Assembly: GCA_020346465.1 (NCBI GenBank) | Contig: CP070783.1 | Coordinates: forward strand, 843,055 to 898,335 | From: Deltaproteobacteria bacterium | GTDB taxonomy: Bacteria > Desulfobacterota > Deferrimicrobia > Deferrimicrobiales > Deferrimicrobiaceae | DNA length: 55,281 bases | Direction of reading: 5' to 3' | Notes under the pieces: model-generated | What the model saw: the letters and a program-made list of their open reading frames with translations, nothing else | Databases searched by the model: none | Told to the model about the DNA's origin: nothing | Position numbers and translations under genes: made by a program | In this document: positions 1 to 6,991 of the stretch, in pieces | Numbering within the stretch: the stretch's first letter is position 1 | Layout of the letters: each line of letters begins with the position of its first letter

Positions 1-471
1 TACTGTTGCAAAGTTGGTCAGCAACCACATTGGAAGATCCAGTGGGTCTAGCGATTTGTCGGCCTGTTTGGGATCATACGCCTGATATTCCGCATAGCCA
101 GGGAGATAAAGAACAGAAATAGCAAGGCCTTTCTCGTTAAAGCCGTCTGTATAGGCGGGCTTATGGAGGGCATTAAGACCCACGACGCCGTACTTGCTCT
201 TCCATTTGAGGCCCGGCTTGTTATCCGGCGTAGTGCTTTGAAGGTCGAGCCCCCGCGGCGTCACCATCACCTCTGATTCAAGATCAAATGCTCCCCATTC
301 CATGGTTCGAGCCTGAATGGCCGAACCGTCTTGCGCCTTAAGAGTGATCCCTGTACAGGCGTCTGCCTCCTGCCAGGTGGTGAAGGCCACAATCATGACA
401 GCCAGTACGCTTAACGCGGCCAGGCAAATGGTCCCCCACTTCTTCGGGCGACTTGTTTTTCTATGTTTCAT
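1..471 (-). CDS. Choloylglycine hydrolase / penicillin V acylase family protein (3' end outside window)
   Basis: The N-terminal 157 codons of an Ntn-hydrolase of the conjugated bile acid hydrolase / penicillin V acylase family. The product opens with a basic stretch and a membrane segment (about residues 12-33) that looks like a signal peptide. This is followed by ADACTGITLKAQDG, where Cys39 would become the N-terminal nucleophile after processing, and then by ARTMEWG with the family's conserved Arg (Arg55). The family hydrolyses amide bonds of conjugated bile salts, penicillin V or acyl-homoserine lactones, and exported Gram-negative members act in the periplasm. The start is the ATG at 471, preceded by a strong AAGGAGGAG. 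The reading frame runs off the left edge with no stop, so the gene is partial only because of the window. Substrate cannot be told from this half. Confidence 0.85.
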   Translation of the reverse strand, partial: MKHRKTSRPKKWGTICLAALSVLAVMIVAFTTWQEADACTGITLKAQDGSAIQARTMEWGAFDLESEVMVTPRGLDLQSTTPDNKPGLKWKSKYGVVGLNALHKPAYTDGFNEKGLAISVLYLPGYAEYQAYDPKQADKSLDPLDLPMWLLTNFATV

Positions 472-515
472 ATCACTCCTCCTTTTATTAAGAGATCCCG
501 GTGGTATCTTTGAGC

Positions 516-660
516 TTACAGTGTTTTCTTGAAGATCTTGCCGTCCTTCATGATGATCTCGAAGATGTTCTGGTCAGCCACCAGGTCAAGGTTCCCAGCG
601 GATTGCCAACGACGAACAATTGATCTGCATAGGTGCCTTTGCCGAACGCTCCGCTGAGCT
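516..660 (-). pseudogene. Amidohydrolase C-terminal fragment, frameshifted
   Basis: Only the last 45 or so codons of a metal-dependent amidohydrolase (imidazolonepropionase-like) remain. One frame gives GKGTYADQLFVVGNPL, the usual ADLLVVxGNPL end motif of the family. After a single-base shift near 595-600 another frame gives NLDLVADQNIFEIIMKDGKI and ends in a stop at 516. There is no body and no start; the upstream side runs straight into the dispersed repeat at about 655. I read it as the remnant of a gene cut by whatever inserted or recombined at the repeat. The family assignment rests on the C-terminal motif only. Confidence 0.65.
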
Positions 661-782
661 AAGGGCACGTCCGAGAGGAAAGTCATCATACCGAAAGGGG
701 TTTCCCGCGTCAACAGCGTCTACGAGAAACCCCCAATTCACCCCAAAAAGGGCAGTTGTTTGCACGGGGTTTGCGGTCCGTG
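655..782. repeat. Dispersed repeat copy 1 (palindromic arm plus GTTTGC core)
   Basis: Contains GAGCTAAGGGCAC (acceptor/D-stem end of the tRNA-like module in reverse complement), then GAGAGGAAAGTCATCA, then the arm AAAGGGGTTTCC with its partner GAAACCCCC, and then the core GTTTGCACGGGGTTTGCGG at 758-779. The same order is found near 3.8, 6.8 and 7.9 kb. It abuts the broken amidohydrolase on one side. Confidence 0.75.
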
Positions 783-922
783 CGTTTTCTGAGAGGAATG
801 TACACCCAGCAGGCGTACCAGCAGATCACCGGACGATTTGGATTATACTATCGCTGCGTAAACAACATCCTCCCGGTGGGGATCCCGACCGATCGTTCCG
901 GTTAATCAAAAGGAGTTGCGAC

Positions 923-1681
923 ATGTACAGGATCCTGATCGCGACCGCCACGGTGCTCATCCTCGTCCATTCCATCGTCGGTCCCGCAATATCCGCAGAC
1001 CCGGAGATCCGCACCGAGCGGGTGAAGTTTTCCAAGGGTGCCACGTCTGCAGCCGTCAAAGGCCGTGTGAAGGGGTATTCAAATGTGGATTACCTAGTGC
1101 GTGCAGGCGCCGGCCAGACGATCACCGTCTCGCTGAAGAGATCGAACCCGTCGAACTACTTCAACGTGCTTCCGCCCGGCAGCAAGGACGTGGCGATGCA
1201 CGTCGGGCAGACAGGAGGAGACTTCCAGGGCATCCTTCCAACCGACGGCGACTATACCATACGCGTCTACCTGGTGCGCGCCGCGGCGCGGCGTAACGAG
1301 TCGAGCGACTATACCCTGACCATCCGCGTGACCGGGAAGGCACTTGTTCCGGTTCCCGCTTCCCAGGATGCGGTCCTCCCGGGCACGCCGTTCCATGCCT
1401 CCACAAAGATCGTCTGCGTCCCGTACAACGAGAAGTATCGGGAGAAAAAATCTCGGGAATGCGATGCCTACGTTATTCGCCGCGGCTTCGACGGCACCGC
1501 GACCGTCGAGATCCCGCAGGAGAACTCGGTCCCTCGCCGCATCCTGTTCGTGAAGGGAAAGCCCGTCGCATCGGACTCTCCCTTCCCCTTTACCTTTATT
1601 CGGAAGGACGACCTGACCATCGTCACATTCGACACCGATGAGCGGTACGAAATTTTCGACGCGCTGGTCTTCGGCGGCTAG
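923..1681 (+). CDS. Secreted PliG-like / pre-peptidase-type beta-sandwich protein
   Basis: A 252-residue exported protein of unknown exact function. The start is the ATG at 923 with AAGGAG just upstream; a much longer open frame begins at 620 but crosses the repeat and has no ribosome site. The N-terminus is a signal peptide (about residues 1-25, ending GPAISA). Residues about 30-135 have the look of the PliG / bacterial pre-peptidase C-terminal fold: GYSNVDYLVRAGAGQTITVS followed by a glycine-rich stretch and DGDYTIRVYLVR. Proteins with this domain include periplasmic inhibitors of g-type lysozyme, so a role in lysozyme defence is possible but unproved. The C-terminal about 100 residues have two cysteines and no family I recognise. 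It stands alone, flanked by repeat copies on both sides. Confidence 0.7.
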   Translation: MYRILIATATVLILVHSIVGPAISADPEIRTERVKFSKGATSAAVKGRVKGYSNVDYLVRAGAGQTITVSLKRSNPSNYFNVLPPGSKDVAMHVGQTGGDFQGILPTDGDYTIRVYLVRAAARRNESSDYTLTIRVTGKALVPVPASQDAVLPGTPFHASTKIVCVPYNEKYREKKSRECDAYVIRRGFDGTATVEIPQENSVPRRILFVKGKPVASDSPFPFTFIRKDDLTIVTFDTDERYEIFDALVFGG

Positions 1682-1761
1682 GCGATGTAACCCGATGAGG
1701 AAGGGCCCGTCCGCAAGGTGAAACAGGGACCGTTGGAGCGGGCGTCCGACCAGTTCGCCGA

Positions 1762-1795
1762 TCTGGGTTGTTTGCGCGGGGTTTGCGGTCCGTGT
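1762..1795. repeat. Dispersed repeat core, solo copy
   Basis: GTTTGCGCGGGGTTTGCGG followed by TCCGTG at 1770-1791 matches the core of copy 1 without the palindromic arm. It lies between the PliG-like gene and the end of the alkylsulfatase-like gene. Confidence 0.6.
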
Positions 1796-1846
1796 GAATT
1801 ACGGGCCCCAAACTCATTTTGCCCTGTGCCGCATACCCCTTTCCTA

Positions 1847-3691
1847 TCAGTCGTGCAAGTGTGGTGCGACCAGCACGGCTTTGTGAGGTCTGTATTTGTC
1901 GAACAGTCCGATCAGGTGTCCAGCATCCTTGGGGGTTCCCTGCTTCACGGTAACCTCCCCGCTCTTCACCAATTCCTCCACTGTAGCTCGGCTCAGGTAA
2001 ATCTTCGCCCAGGCTTCACCGGAGAGAGAAAGGGTAACGTCCGCCGGTTTGTAATGAGCATCCGGGTCATCGAGGTATTCCGCCACGGCCCGGCGGATAT
2101 GCAAACCAACCGTTTTGTGATCGCCCTGGAAAGCGAACAGGAGCACCTTGTCCGTATCTCCGCTCTTCTTCGGGTCGATCCGCACACGGAAGTATTCCAC
2201 GAACGTCTCGGGTTCCCCGGAAATCACTTCGGGCCTGGGTGGAATCAAGCGCGGGATGGTCACCTTGCCCTCCAGCGCGAGCGCCTGGGAAAGCAAATGA
2301 GAGCGCGCATTTGCTCCTGTGGCAAGATACCCGAGCTGCCGCAGAACCTTTGCCTTGAAGAAGCGTGCTTCCTTGTCTCCGGGATCGAGTTTGTAGAGGT
2401 AGTTGACCAGCTGGGCAGCCCAGGCATACTCCTTTTCCTCATAGGCCTGTTGAGCCGCTTCGAGGACTTTGGTGCGTCCCCCGATCAGGTTCACAAGGCG
2501 TTCGGCTTCTTCCGTCGGCGAGGGTCGGAACAGGGTGGCGGCGTCGTTGTTGTACCAGCCGATCGCATAATAGTAGATCGCCGGCGGCTGGAACGAAAGT
2601 TCCCCGTAACTCTCGAAGTTATAAGGGTCTTTGGCAAGGTATTCCGGCATCCGTACCATGTGCCGCAGATCCTCCGGGCCGTACCCTCCCAGAATCCCCC
2701 GCAGAGTCTGGTCGAGAACAAAAGAGATTCCGTCTAGGTAGGCATTCAGCGTGTCCTGGATCTTCTCCTTGCCTATGATGGGCCTGTGCGCGGCACCCAC
2801 CAACACTTCGGGCCGGAGATCGCGCACGAGTTTCACTCCCTGGTACCATTCACGGGCGTCCCGGAAGAGGTCACCGCGGGTGGTGTACATATTGGGGGGG
2901 GTATTCCACAACATGTTCTCGACGACCATTTTGCGTTCAGGAAACCACACCGTCACATGTACCTTGTCGTCGGTTCCGTACTTGGTGAAAAACTGCATTT
3001 TTTCACCGAGCACATCCAGAACCTCGCCATCTTGCACGGGATGGGTTACCGGAAGGTAGGCCAACTCGCCAATTTTGATATTGGTCGGACTGTACCAGGC
3101 ATCGGGACCTTCCTTGGGAAGATAGGCATTGAATTGAAGGAGGGCGCGCGCTGTGAGCACGGGGCCAATCTCAGGGAAGTATGCTGGCGCACCACCCGAT
3201 GCCATATTTCGGGCGACCACCTTGTTCATGTCGGGATGAGCAATGACCATCACGTCCTTGTCCCCTTCGGCCATAACCCCCGTACCGAACACGTAATGGG
3301 AATGCAGGTAGACAAACGCCTTGATCGGCTTCTTGCTGAAGGATCGGATGGCCTTCAGCAGTTTTTCCCCGTCCTCTTTGGTGTCCCCGGTGTCGAATAC
3401 GATCAGGCCCTTGTCGGTATCGACAACGACCGACGCCGAAATCAGATACCCCCCGAGCACGTAGACATCCTTCACCGGCTTCTCGATTTCCGGCCCATCG
3501 ACCCAGGCGGTCTTCGGCAGCTCCGTCAAAACCTCCCCATTGATGGTGGCGCCGTTAGGCGCCTCCCCCAACTTGGCCGGGGCACCCATATAGCGTGAGG
3601 AAGGCGCGTCCGGGTCCCCTGCGGAAACAGGCCCCGTAAACAGCATCAGCACCATAAGGGAAATCAGCAGGGCCTTTTGCCTCGGTTTCAT
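1847..3691 (-). CDS. Metallo-beta-lactamase fold protein related to SdsA1/YjcS alkylsulfatases, degenerate metal site
   Basis: A 614-residue exported protein with the three-part layout of the linear alkylsulfatase family: a metallo-beta-lactamase domain (about 60-330), an all-alpha dimerisation domain (about 350-480, containing GWYNNDAATLFRPSP) and a SCP2-like C-terminal domain. SdsA1 hydrolyses alkyl sulfates such as SDS. Here the first metal motif, normally HSHADHFGG, reads HSHYVFGTG: His130 and His132 are kept but the Asp-His pair is Val134-Phe135. A later His (GAAHRPIIG) is present. Activity is therefore doubtful or altered. The start at 3691 was chosen for the signal peptide (ending PVSAG) and the AAAGGAG upstream; the frame extends to 3802 only through a remnant of another gene. 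A shortened duplicate of its 3' end lies at 13042-13195. Confidence 0.8.
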   Translation of the reverse strand: MKPRQKALLISLMVLMLFTGPVSAGDPDAPSSRYMGAPAKLGEAPNGATINGEVLTELPKTAWVDGPEIEKPVKDVYVLGGYLISASVVVDTDKGLIVFDTGDTKEDGEKLLKAIRSFSKKPIKAFVYLHSHYVFGTGVMAEGDKDVMVIAHPDMNKVVARNMASGGAPAYFPEIGPVLTARALLQFNAYLPKEGPDAWYSPTNIKIGELAYLPVTHPVQDGEVLDVLGEKMQFFTKYGTDDKVHVTVWFPERKMVVENMLWNTPPNMYTTRGDLFRDAREWYQGVKLVRDLRPEVLVGAAHRPIIGKEKIQDTLNAYLDGISFVLDQTLRGILGGYGPEDLRHMVRMPEYLAKDPYNFESYGELSFQPPAIYYYAIGWYNNDAATLFRPSPTEEAERLVNLIGGRTKVLEAAQQAYEEKEYAWAAQLVNYLYKLDPGDKEARFFKAKVLRQLGYLATGANARSHLLSQALALEGKVTIPRLIPPRPEVISGEPETFVEYFRVRIDPKKSGDTDKVLLFAFQGDHKTVGLHIRRAVAEYLDDPDAHYKPADVTLSLSGEAWAKIYLSRATVEELVKSGEVTVKQGTPKDAGHLIGLFDKYRPHKAVLVAPHLHD

Positions 3692-3754
3692 CTTCGTTCT
3701 CCTTTCCCAAGCTTGACACTCCCGGTTCAACGCATTGCCATCCCGCACCTCATA

Positions 3755-3792
3755 TTTAGGTAGCACAAAGTTGGCCTGGAGTCGAAAGTTAT
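3755..3792 (-). pseudogene. 3' scrap of an outer-membrane barrel gene (paralogue of 13200-14051)
   Basis: The minus strand encodes FRLQANFVLPKYE in the frame directly upstream of the alkylsulfatase-like gene. The intact barrel at 13200-14051 ends FRLQANLVLPRY, and the bases agree at nearly every position over about 36 nt. The homology stops abruptly at the edge of repeat copy 2. The rest of the barrel gene is missing, so this looks like a deletion scar. Confidence 0.7.
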
Positions 3793-3906
3793 GGGCGCGC
3801 ACGAGAGGTAAATCCTCTTACTGCAAGTGTTTCCGGCGTCAACAGCCTATCAGAAGAACTTCGAAATCACCCCGAAAATGCGGTTGTTTGCACGGGGTTT
3901 GGTGTC
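3793..3906. repeat. Dispersed repeat copy 2
   Basis: Shares GCGCGCACGAGAGG, GTTTCCGGCGTCAACAGCC, CACCCCGAAAATGCGG and the core GTTTGCACGGGGTTTGG (3886-3906) with the other copies; its palindromic arm is decayed. On the minus strand a good GAGGAGG followed by an ATG at 3923 opens an 18-codon frame that stops inside the repeat, which could be the severed start of another gene. Confidence 0.7.
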
Positions 3907-3952
3907 AACTCGGCCTTCAGCATAACCATTCCTCCTCGGTCTAGTGGAAAAG

Positions 3953-3992
3953 CGTTACCGGACCTCGGACCGATTTGAGAGGGGGCAGGTCA
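3953..3992 (-). mobile_element. IS3-type element terminus, orphan
   Basis: Read on the minus strand, TGACCTGCCCCC is followed by TCTCAAATCGGTCCG. The same run appears at 25308, where it leads directly into an IS3-type OrfA start. No transposase follows here, so I read it as a stranded element end. Confidence 0.5.
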
Positions 3993-4115
3993 CATTTCGG
4001 TATAATGAGGAACGGAATCACCATGGCGGAGAACGTCTTCAGCACGCAGGGTACACGGATATGCCGCCCCACGGGAAAGATACGTACGGAAAACACACGG
4101 AAAGGAGACCGGCTA

Positions 4116-4697
4116 ATGAAAGAAAGGATCGGGACGGTTCAGAACAGGAAGATGCGCTATGCCTTGTTCGCAATCCTGGGAGCGATCCTGCTTGCCACGA
4201 TCTACGCGCAGGTGTCGTTTGCCAGGTCGCCCCGGGAGATCGACGCAAGCGTGGAAGACTGCCTGGAACGGTTCTACAAGCAGGTGAAGGGGGCGAAGGA
4301 GTTTGCGAAGACAGCGAAGGGGCTAATCGTAATGCCGAACGTCGTGAAAGCGGGATTCTTCGTCGGCGGCCAATATGGGGAAGGGGCGTTGCGGGTCGGG
4401 GGAAAGACGGAGGGGTACTACAACCTCGTCGCCGGTTCCTACGGGCTGACATTCGGGGGCCAGTCCCAGGACATCATCATCGCCTTCATGACCGAGGAGG
4501 CCCTGAAGCAGTTTCGGGAAAGCTCGGGGTGGGAAGCCGGGGTGGACGCCAACGTCGCGATGGTCAATGTCGGAGCCGGTAGCGACCTCACCACTACCAC
4601 AGTCCGGGATCCGGTCGTCGGTTTCGTCTTCGACACGAAGGGCCTGATGGCGGATATCTCCCTGAAGGGGGCGAAGTTCACAAAACTCAACAAGTAA
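4116..4697 (+). CDS. SYLF (YSC84-like) domain lipid-binding protein, exported
   Basis: A 193-residue protein. An N-terminal hydrophobic segment (about residues 14-36, ending VSFARS) acts as signal peptide or anchor. The rest is the SYLF / Ysc84 domain: REIDASVEDCLERFYKQVKG, then AKTAKGLIVMPNVVKAGFFV and GGQYGEGALRVGGKTEGYYN, and a C-terminal GFVFDTKGLMADISLKGAKF. This domain binds lipids or phosphoinositides in eukaryotes; bacterial versions are small envelope proteins of unsettled function. The ATG at 4116 follows AAAGGAG with correct spacing; the frame is open upstream but lacks a better start. It is monocistronic, between a repeat/IS scar and a dehalogenase remnant. Confidence 0.85.
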   Translation: MKERIGTVQNRKMRYALFAILGAILLATIYAQVSFARSPREIDASVEDCLERFYKQVKGAKEFAKTAKGLIVMPNVVKAGFFVGGQYGEGALRVGGKTEGYYNLVAGSYGLTFGGQSQDIIIAFMTEEALKQFRESSGWEAGVDANVAMVNVGAGSDLTTTTVRDPVVGFVFDTKGLMADISLKGAKFTKLNK

Positions 4698-4799
4698 AGG
4701 GATTCCGGGTGGCTGCAGTTCTCCCCACCCGGCCCCCCTTCGATCGCATCAGGGGTTTCCCCCCGGACGCTCCCTGGCAACAAGAGGAGAGCTTCATCT

Positions 4800-4996
4800 T
4801 GTCCGGTCGGCGAATCTTTGCCAAGAAACGGGAACGGCGCATCGTAGGCCGCCCTTTCGAGAGCGTCTTCAAGGAAAAGATCCCCGGTTGCAGAGGGTTG
4901 GAGCATCCGACCATCCGTAGCGCCGGCCATTTTCTCCAGGAGGATAAGGGTCCGGAGTTGGCAAAGGTGGTCACGGAGTTCATCCAGTCGACATAA
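4800..4996 (+). pseudogene. Haloalkane dehalogenase C-terminal fragment
   Basis: The frame ends IPGCRGLEHPTIRSAGHFLQ, then EDKGPELAKVVTEFIQST and a stop at 4996. This is the typical last strand and helix of haloalkane dehalogenases (alpha/beta hydrolase fold), including the catalytic His of AGHFLQED. The upstream part of the frame is unlike the family and there is no start with a ribosome site, so only the tail survives. The family call is from the tail alone; other alpha/beta hydrolases are possible but fit less well. Confidence 0.6.
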
Positions 4997-4999
4997 AAA

Positions 5000-5208
5000 G
5001 CGATCGCTGCCGACGCGGGAGCCGATATTGCAATGGTGCCAAAGGGGGGACTCAACCCCACGGCCACACCAAATACTCCCTCAACGGCCAAATCAATGGA
5101 GATGTATCTCTCCGGCATTTTCCAAAAAACAGACGGAAAACAGCTCATTAGATCGAAATAAACAGGAAAAATTAAATTAAGATGGTCCCAATTTCCAATG
5201 CCATCATG
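5000..5208. other. Intergenic, nothing recognised
   Basis: An A/T-richer stretch between the dehalogenase remnant and the antiporter stop. A hydrophobic frame on the minus strand (about 5000-5148) has no start signal and no recognisable family. No repeat core or hairpin was seen until 5209. Confidence 0.4.
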
Positions 5209-5246
5209 AAGGGGTTTCCGGCGTCACAGGCAGCGACGGAACAGGA
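5209..5246. repeat. Dispersed repeat fragment at the antiporter 3' end
   Basis: AAGGGGTTTCCGGCGTCAC (the arm module) is joined to CAGCGACGGAACAGGAC. The second piece matches, in inverted orientation, the outer module of the 19.4 kb copy. It ends at the stop codon of the antiporter gene. Confidence 0.5.
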
Positions 5247-6455
5247 CTATCCTGCACCGCTCCGCAATCTCAGTCCCACCCGCCGTGTCATCATGGGCCC
5301 CAGCACCGATGTCACCATGATCAATACGATGATGACATTGATCATGCGGTCATCGATCAGCGGTTGCCCAGCCGCGTTCAACGTCTCGTGGGCAACGCTT
5401 GCCGCTGCAAGAGTCGCGGCGACCTGGGGGACCGAGAGGCTCCACATGAGCAGCCGGTCATCCCGCCCCTCTCGGGAAATGGCCCCCGCCGCCTGTGCGG
5501 CGAGATATTTCCCGATGAGCAGTGCGCCGATCACGGACACCACCAGCTCTGCGTTGTAGAGGAGAGTGTGCCCAAATGCAGACAGGCTCACCAGAAAACC
5601 CGTGCTCAGGATGAAGACCGGGATGAACAGGGTATGACTGAGCACGGATAGCGTTTTGCCCGCTTCCGTTTCGCCCAGGCCGAGCTTGACGGCAAGGCCC
5701 GTCAGGAAAGCCCCGACGATCCCCTCGAGCGAAATGGCATTGGCTGCCAAGGAAGCGACGGCGATCATCAGGATCAGCGCCGCAAGGCGCAACTCCGCGC
5801 TCGGTCGCACGATCCTGAAAAGCCAGCGCACGAAGCTGCTGAGGCCCAGTACGAGAGCCGGAACGTAGACGCAAAGCTCGACCAACAGCACAACCATTTG
5901 GTGTTTCGAGAAACCGCTCATGTGTATCGGCAGACAGATAGCGAGGACGAGCATGGCAGCGATGTCCGTGATCATCGTCGCACCTACGGTGACGACCGCC
6001 GAGTCCCGTCGCATCAGGCCAAGGTCATGGATGATTGGCAGGCCGAGCAGCGTATGGGAGGCAAGCAGCGAACCGATCAGAATTGCAGCGTTCGTTCCAT
6101 AGCTGAAGGCGAGACCGACCCCCGCGCCCAGGGCGAGCGGAAGGGAGAAGGTGAGCAGTCCGTAACCGGCGGCCTTCCAGCGGACTCGGCGAAACTGCTC
6201 CATGTCTATTTCGTACCCCGCAAAAAACATGAGCAACAGCTTCCCGAGCTCGGAGAACAGCAGAATCGTTTTGCTTTTGGGGTCGAGCCATCCAAGGATT
6301 TCGGGGCCCAGCAGTATTCCCCCCAGAATCAATCCCACAAGACCTGGAAGAGAATACCGTTCGGCAAGATTCGGCAACAGGACTATGAGGCCGAAGATTA
6401 TCGCGAAGCGCCCGATGATGGGCAACTGATGGAACAGGTTTTGGATCATCTCCAT
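5247..6455 (-). CDS. CPA2-family cation:proton antiporter (KefB/NapA-like membrane domain)
   Basis: A 402-residue integral membrane protein with about 12-13 hydrophobic helices and no soluble regulatory domain. Features of monovalent cation:proton antiporter 2 proteins are visible: GLVGLILGGILLGPEILGW near the N-terminus, MFFAGYEIDMEQFRR, the TDIAAMLVLA helix carrying a Thr-Asp, and SLEGIVGAFLTGLAVK. It probably exchanges Na+ or K+ for H+ across the inner membrane. KefB-type proteins carry a C-terminal RCK domain, which is absent here. The ATG at 6455 follows GAAGAGG. Just upstream, six bases away, ends a 41-codon leader made from a duplicated fabI 5' end, so expression is probably driven by that captured promoter. 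Confidence 0.88.
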   Translation of the reverse strand: MEMIQNLFHQLPIIGRFAIIFGLIVLLPNLAERYSLPGLVGLILGGILLGPEILGWLDPKSKTILLFSELGKLLLMFFAGYEIDMEQFRRVRWKAAGYGLLTFSLPLALGAGVGLAFSYGTNAAILIGSLLASHTLLGLPIIHDLGLMRRDSAVVTVGATMITDIAAMLVLAICLPIHMSGFSKHQMVVLLVELCVYVPALVLGLSSFVRWLFRIVRPSAELRLAALILMIAVASLAANAISLEGIVGAFLTGLAVKLGLGETEAGKTLSVLSHTLFIPVFILSTGFLVSLSAFGHTLLYNAELVVSVIGALLIGKYLAAQAAGAISREGRDDRLLMWSLSVPQVAATLAAASVAHETLNAAGQPLIDDRMINVIIVLIMVTSVLGPMMTRRVGLRLRSGAG

Positions 6456-6461
6456 ATAGGT

Positions 6462-6587
6462 CTATACCTCTTCCGGACGATGACCCTGTTCGCTCGACGG
6501 GCAGGGAAACGGGTTTGGCTCCGGCCCTACCCCACCTGCCGCTGCGACGCCGAGAATCAGTCCTTTCCTGCCTTGCGATATGACCAT
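6462..6587 (-). pseudogene. Duplicated fabI 5' end now forming a leader frame for the antiporter
   Basis: The first codons give MVISQGRKGLILGVA, matching the start of the intact enoyl-ACP reductase at 37117 (GILQGRKGLILGVANE). Homology continues upstream through the GGGGGTGTCTC ribosome-site region and a TAAGAT -10-like box (6616-6621). It ends at codon 15, after which the frame reads unrelated sequence to a stop at 6462. Nothing of the enzyme remains, so it can only act as a translated leader or as carried-over promoter DNA. Confidence 0.7.
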
Positions 6588-6650
6588 GAGACACCCCCGT
6601 TTTCGATCACGCCCAATCTTAGCAGGGAGAACCGGAAAGAGCACGTAGAT
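6588..6650 (-). promoter_or_regulatory. Copy of the fabI promoter region
   Basis: Minus-strand CCCTGCTAAGATTGGG here pairs with CCCTGTTAAGATTGGG upstream of fabI (37118-37165). TAAGAT is a plausible -10; no convincing -35 is present in either copy. Conservation between the two copies is the main support. Confidence 0.5.
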
Positions 6651-6654
6651 CATC

Positions 6655-6955
6655 GCCAAGGAGCGGGAGTCCGTTTGCACCGGGTTTGCGTCCTGCTGTC
6701 TCTTGTCCCCCCTGTCACTTCCTGCCATCCTGGCAGAGGGCATAACCGGCTGAAAACATTGGAAAGACGGGGGGATGCGGGAGGGTGCCCCCACAGTTCG
6801 TAGTCAAGTGCTCTATCCAGCTCTAGCTAAGAGCCCGCACGAGAGGAAAGTCATCACACCGAAAGGGGTTTCCGACGTCAACTGCGGATCCGGGGAACCC
6901 CCTTTTCACCCCGAAAAAGCCGGTTGTTTGCACGGGGTTTGCGGTCCTTGAGGGG
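6655..6955. repeat. Dispersed repeat copy 3, longest version
   Basis: This copy shows all modules in order. The outer module is GTTTGCACCGGGTTTGCGTCC-type (6673-6693), ending AACCGGCTGAAAAC. A variable link follows, then the tRNA-Arg-like half in reverse complement (6799-6836). Next come GCACGAGAGGAAAGTCATCA, the arm AAAGGGGTTTCCG with partner GGGGAACCCCC, and the inner core GTTTGCACGGGGTTTGCGG (6926-6947). It separates the fabI-like promoter copy from the radical SAM gene. Confidence 0.75.
6799..6836 (-). other. tRNA-Arg(ACG) 5' half, non-functional
   Basis: Read on the minus strand it gives an acceptor-like GGGCTCT, a D-arm, and GATAGAGCACTTGACTACGA including the anticodon loop CTACGAA (anticodon ACG). 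The 3' anticodon stem, variable loop, T-arm and 3' acceptor strand are absent: the loop is followed by CTGTGGGGG instead of TCAAG. It cannot fold as a tRNA. Confidence 0.65.
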
Positions 6956-6991
6956 GGGCCGCCAAGAGGATGCGGAAATCGATGTGTCTAT

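Noticed and set aside
1847-3691. Beta-lactamase or confident alkylsulfatase
   Set aside because: The domain order excludes a beta-lactamase, and the metal motif HSHYVFG lacks two ligands, so the activity cannot be claimed.
4709-4996. Intact small gene
   Set aside because: The frame has no ribosome site and only its last 50 or so codons match a known family, as expected for a truncated dehalogenase.
6799-6836. Functional tRNA-Arg gene
   Set aside because: Only the 5' half is present; there is no 3' anticodon stem, T-arm or acceptor partner, and the same break is found in the other copy.
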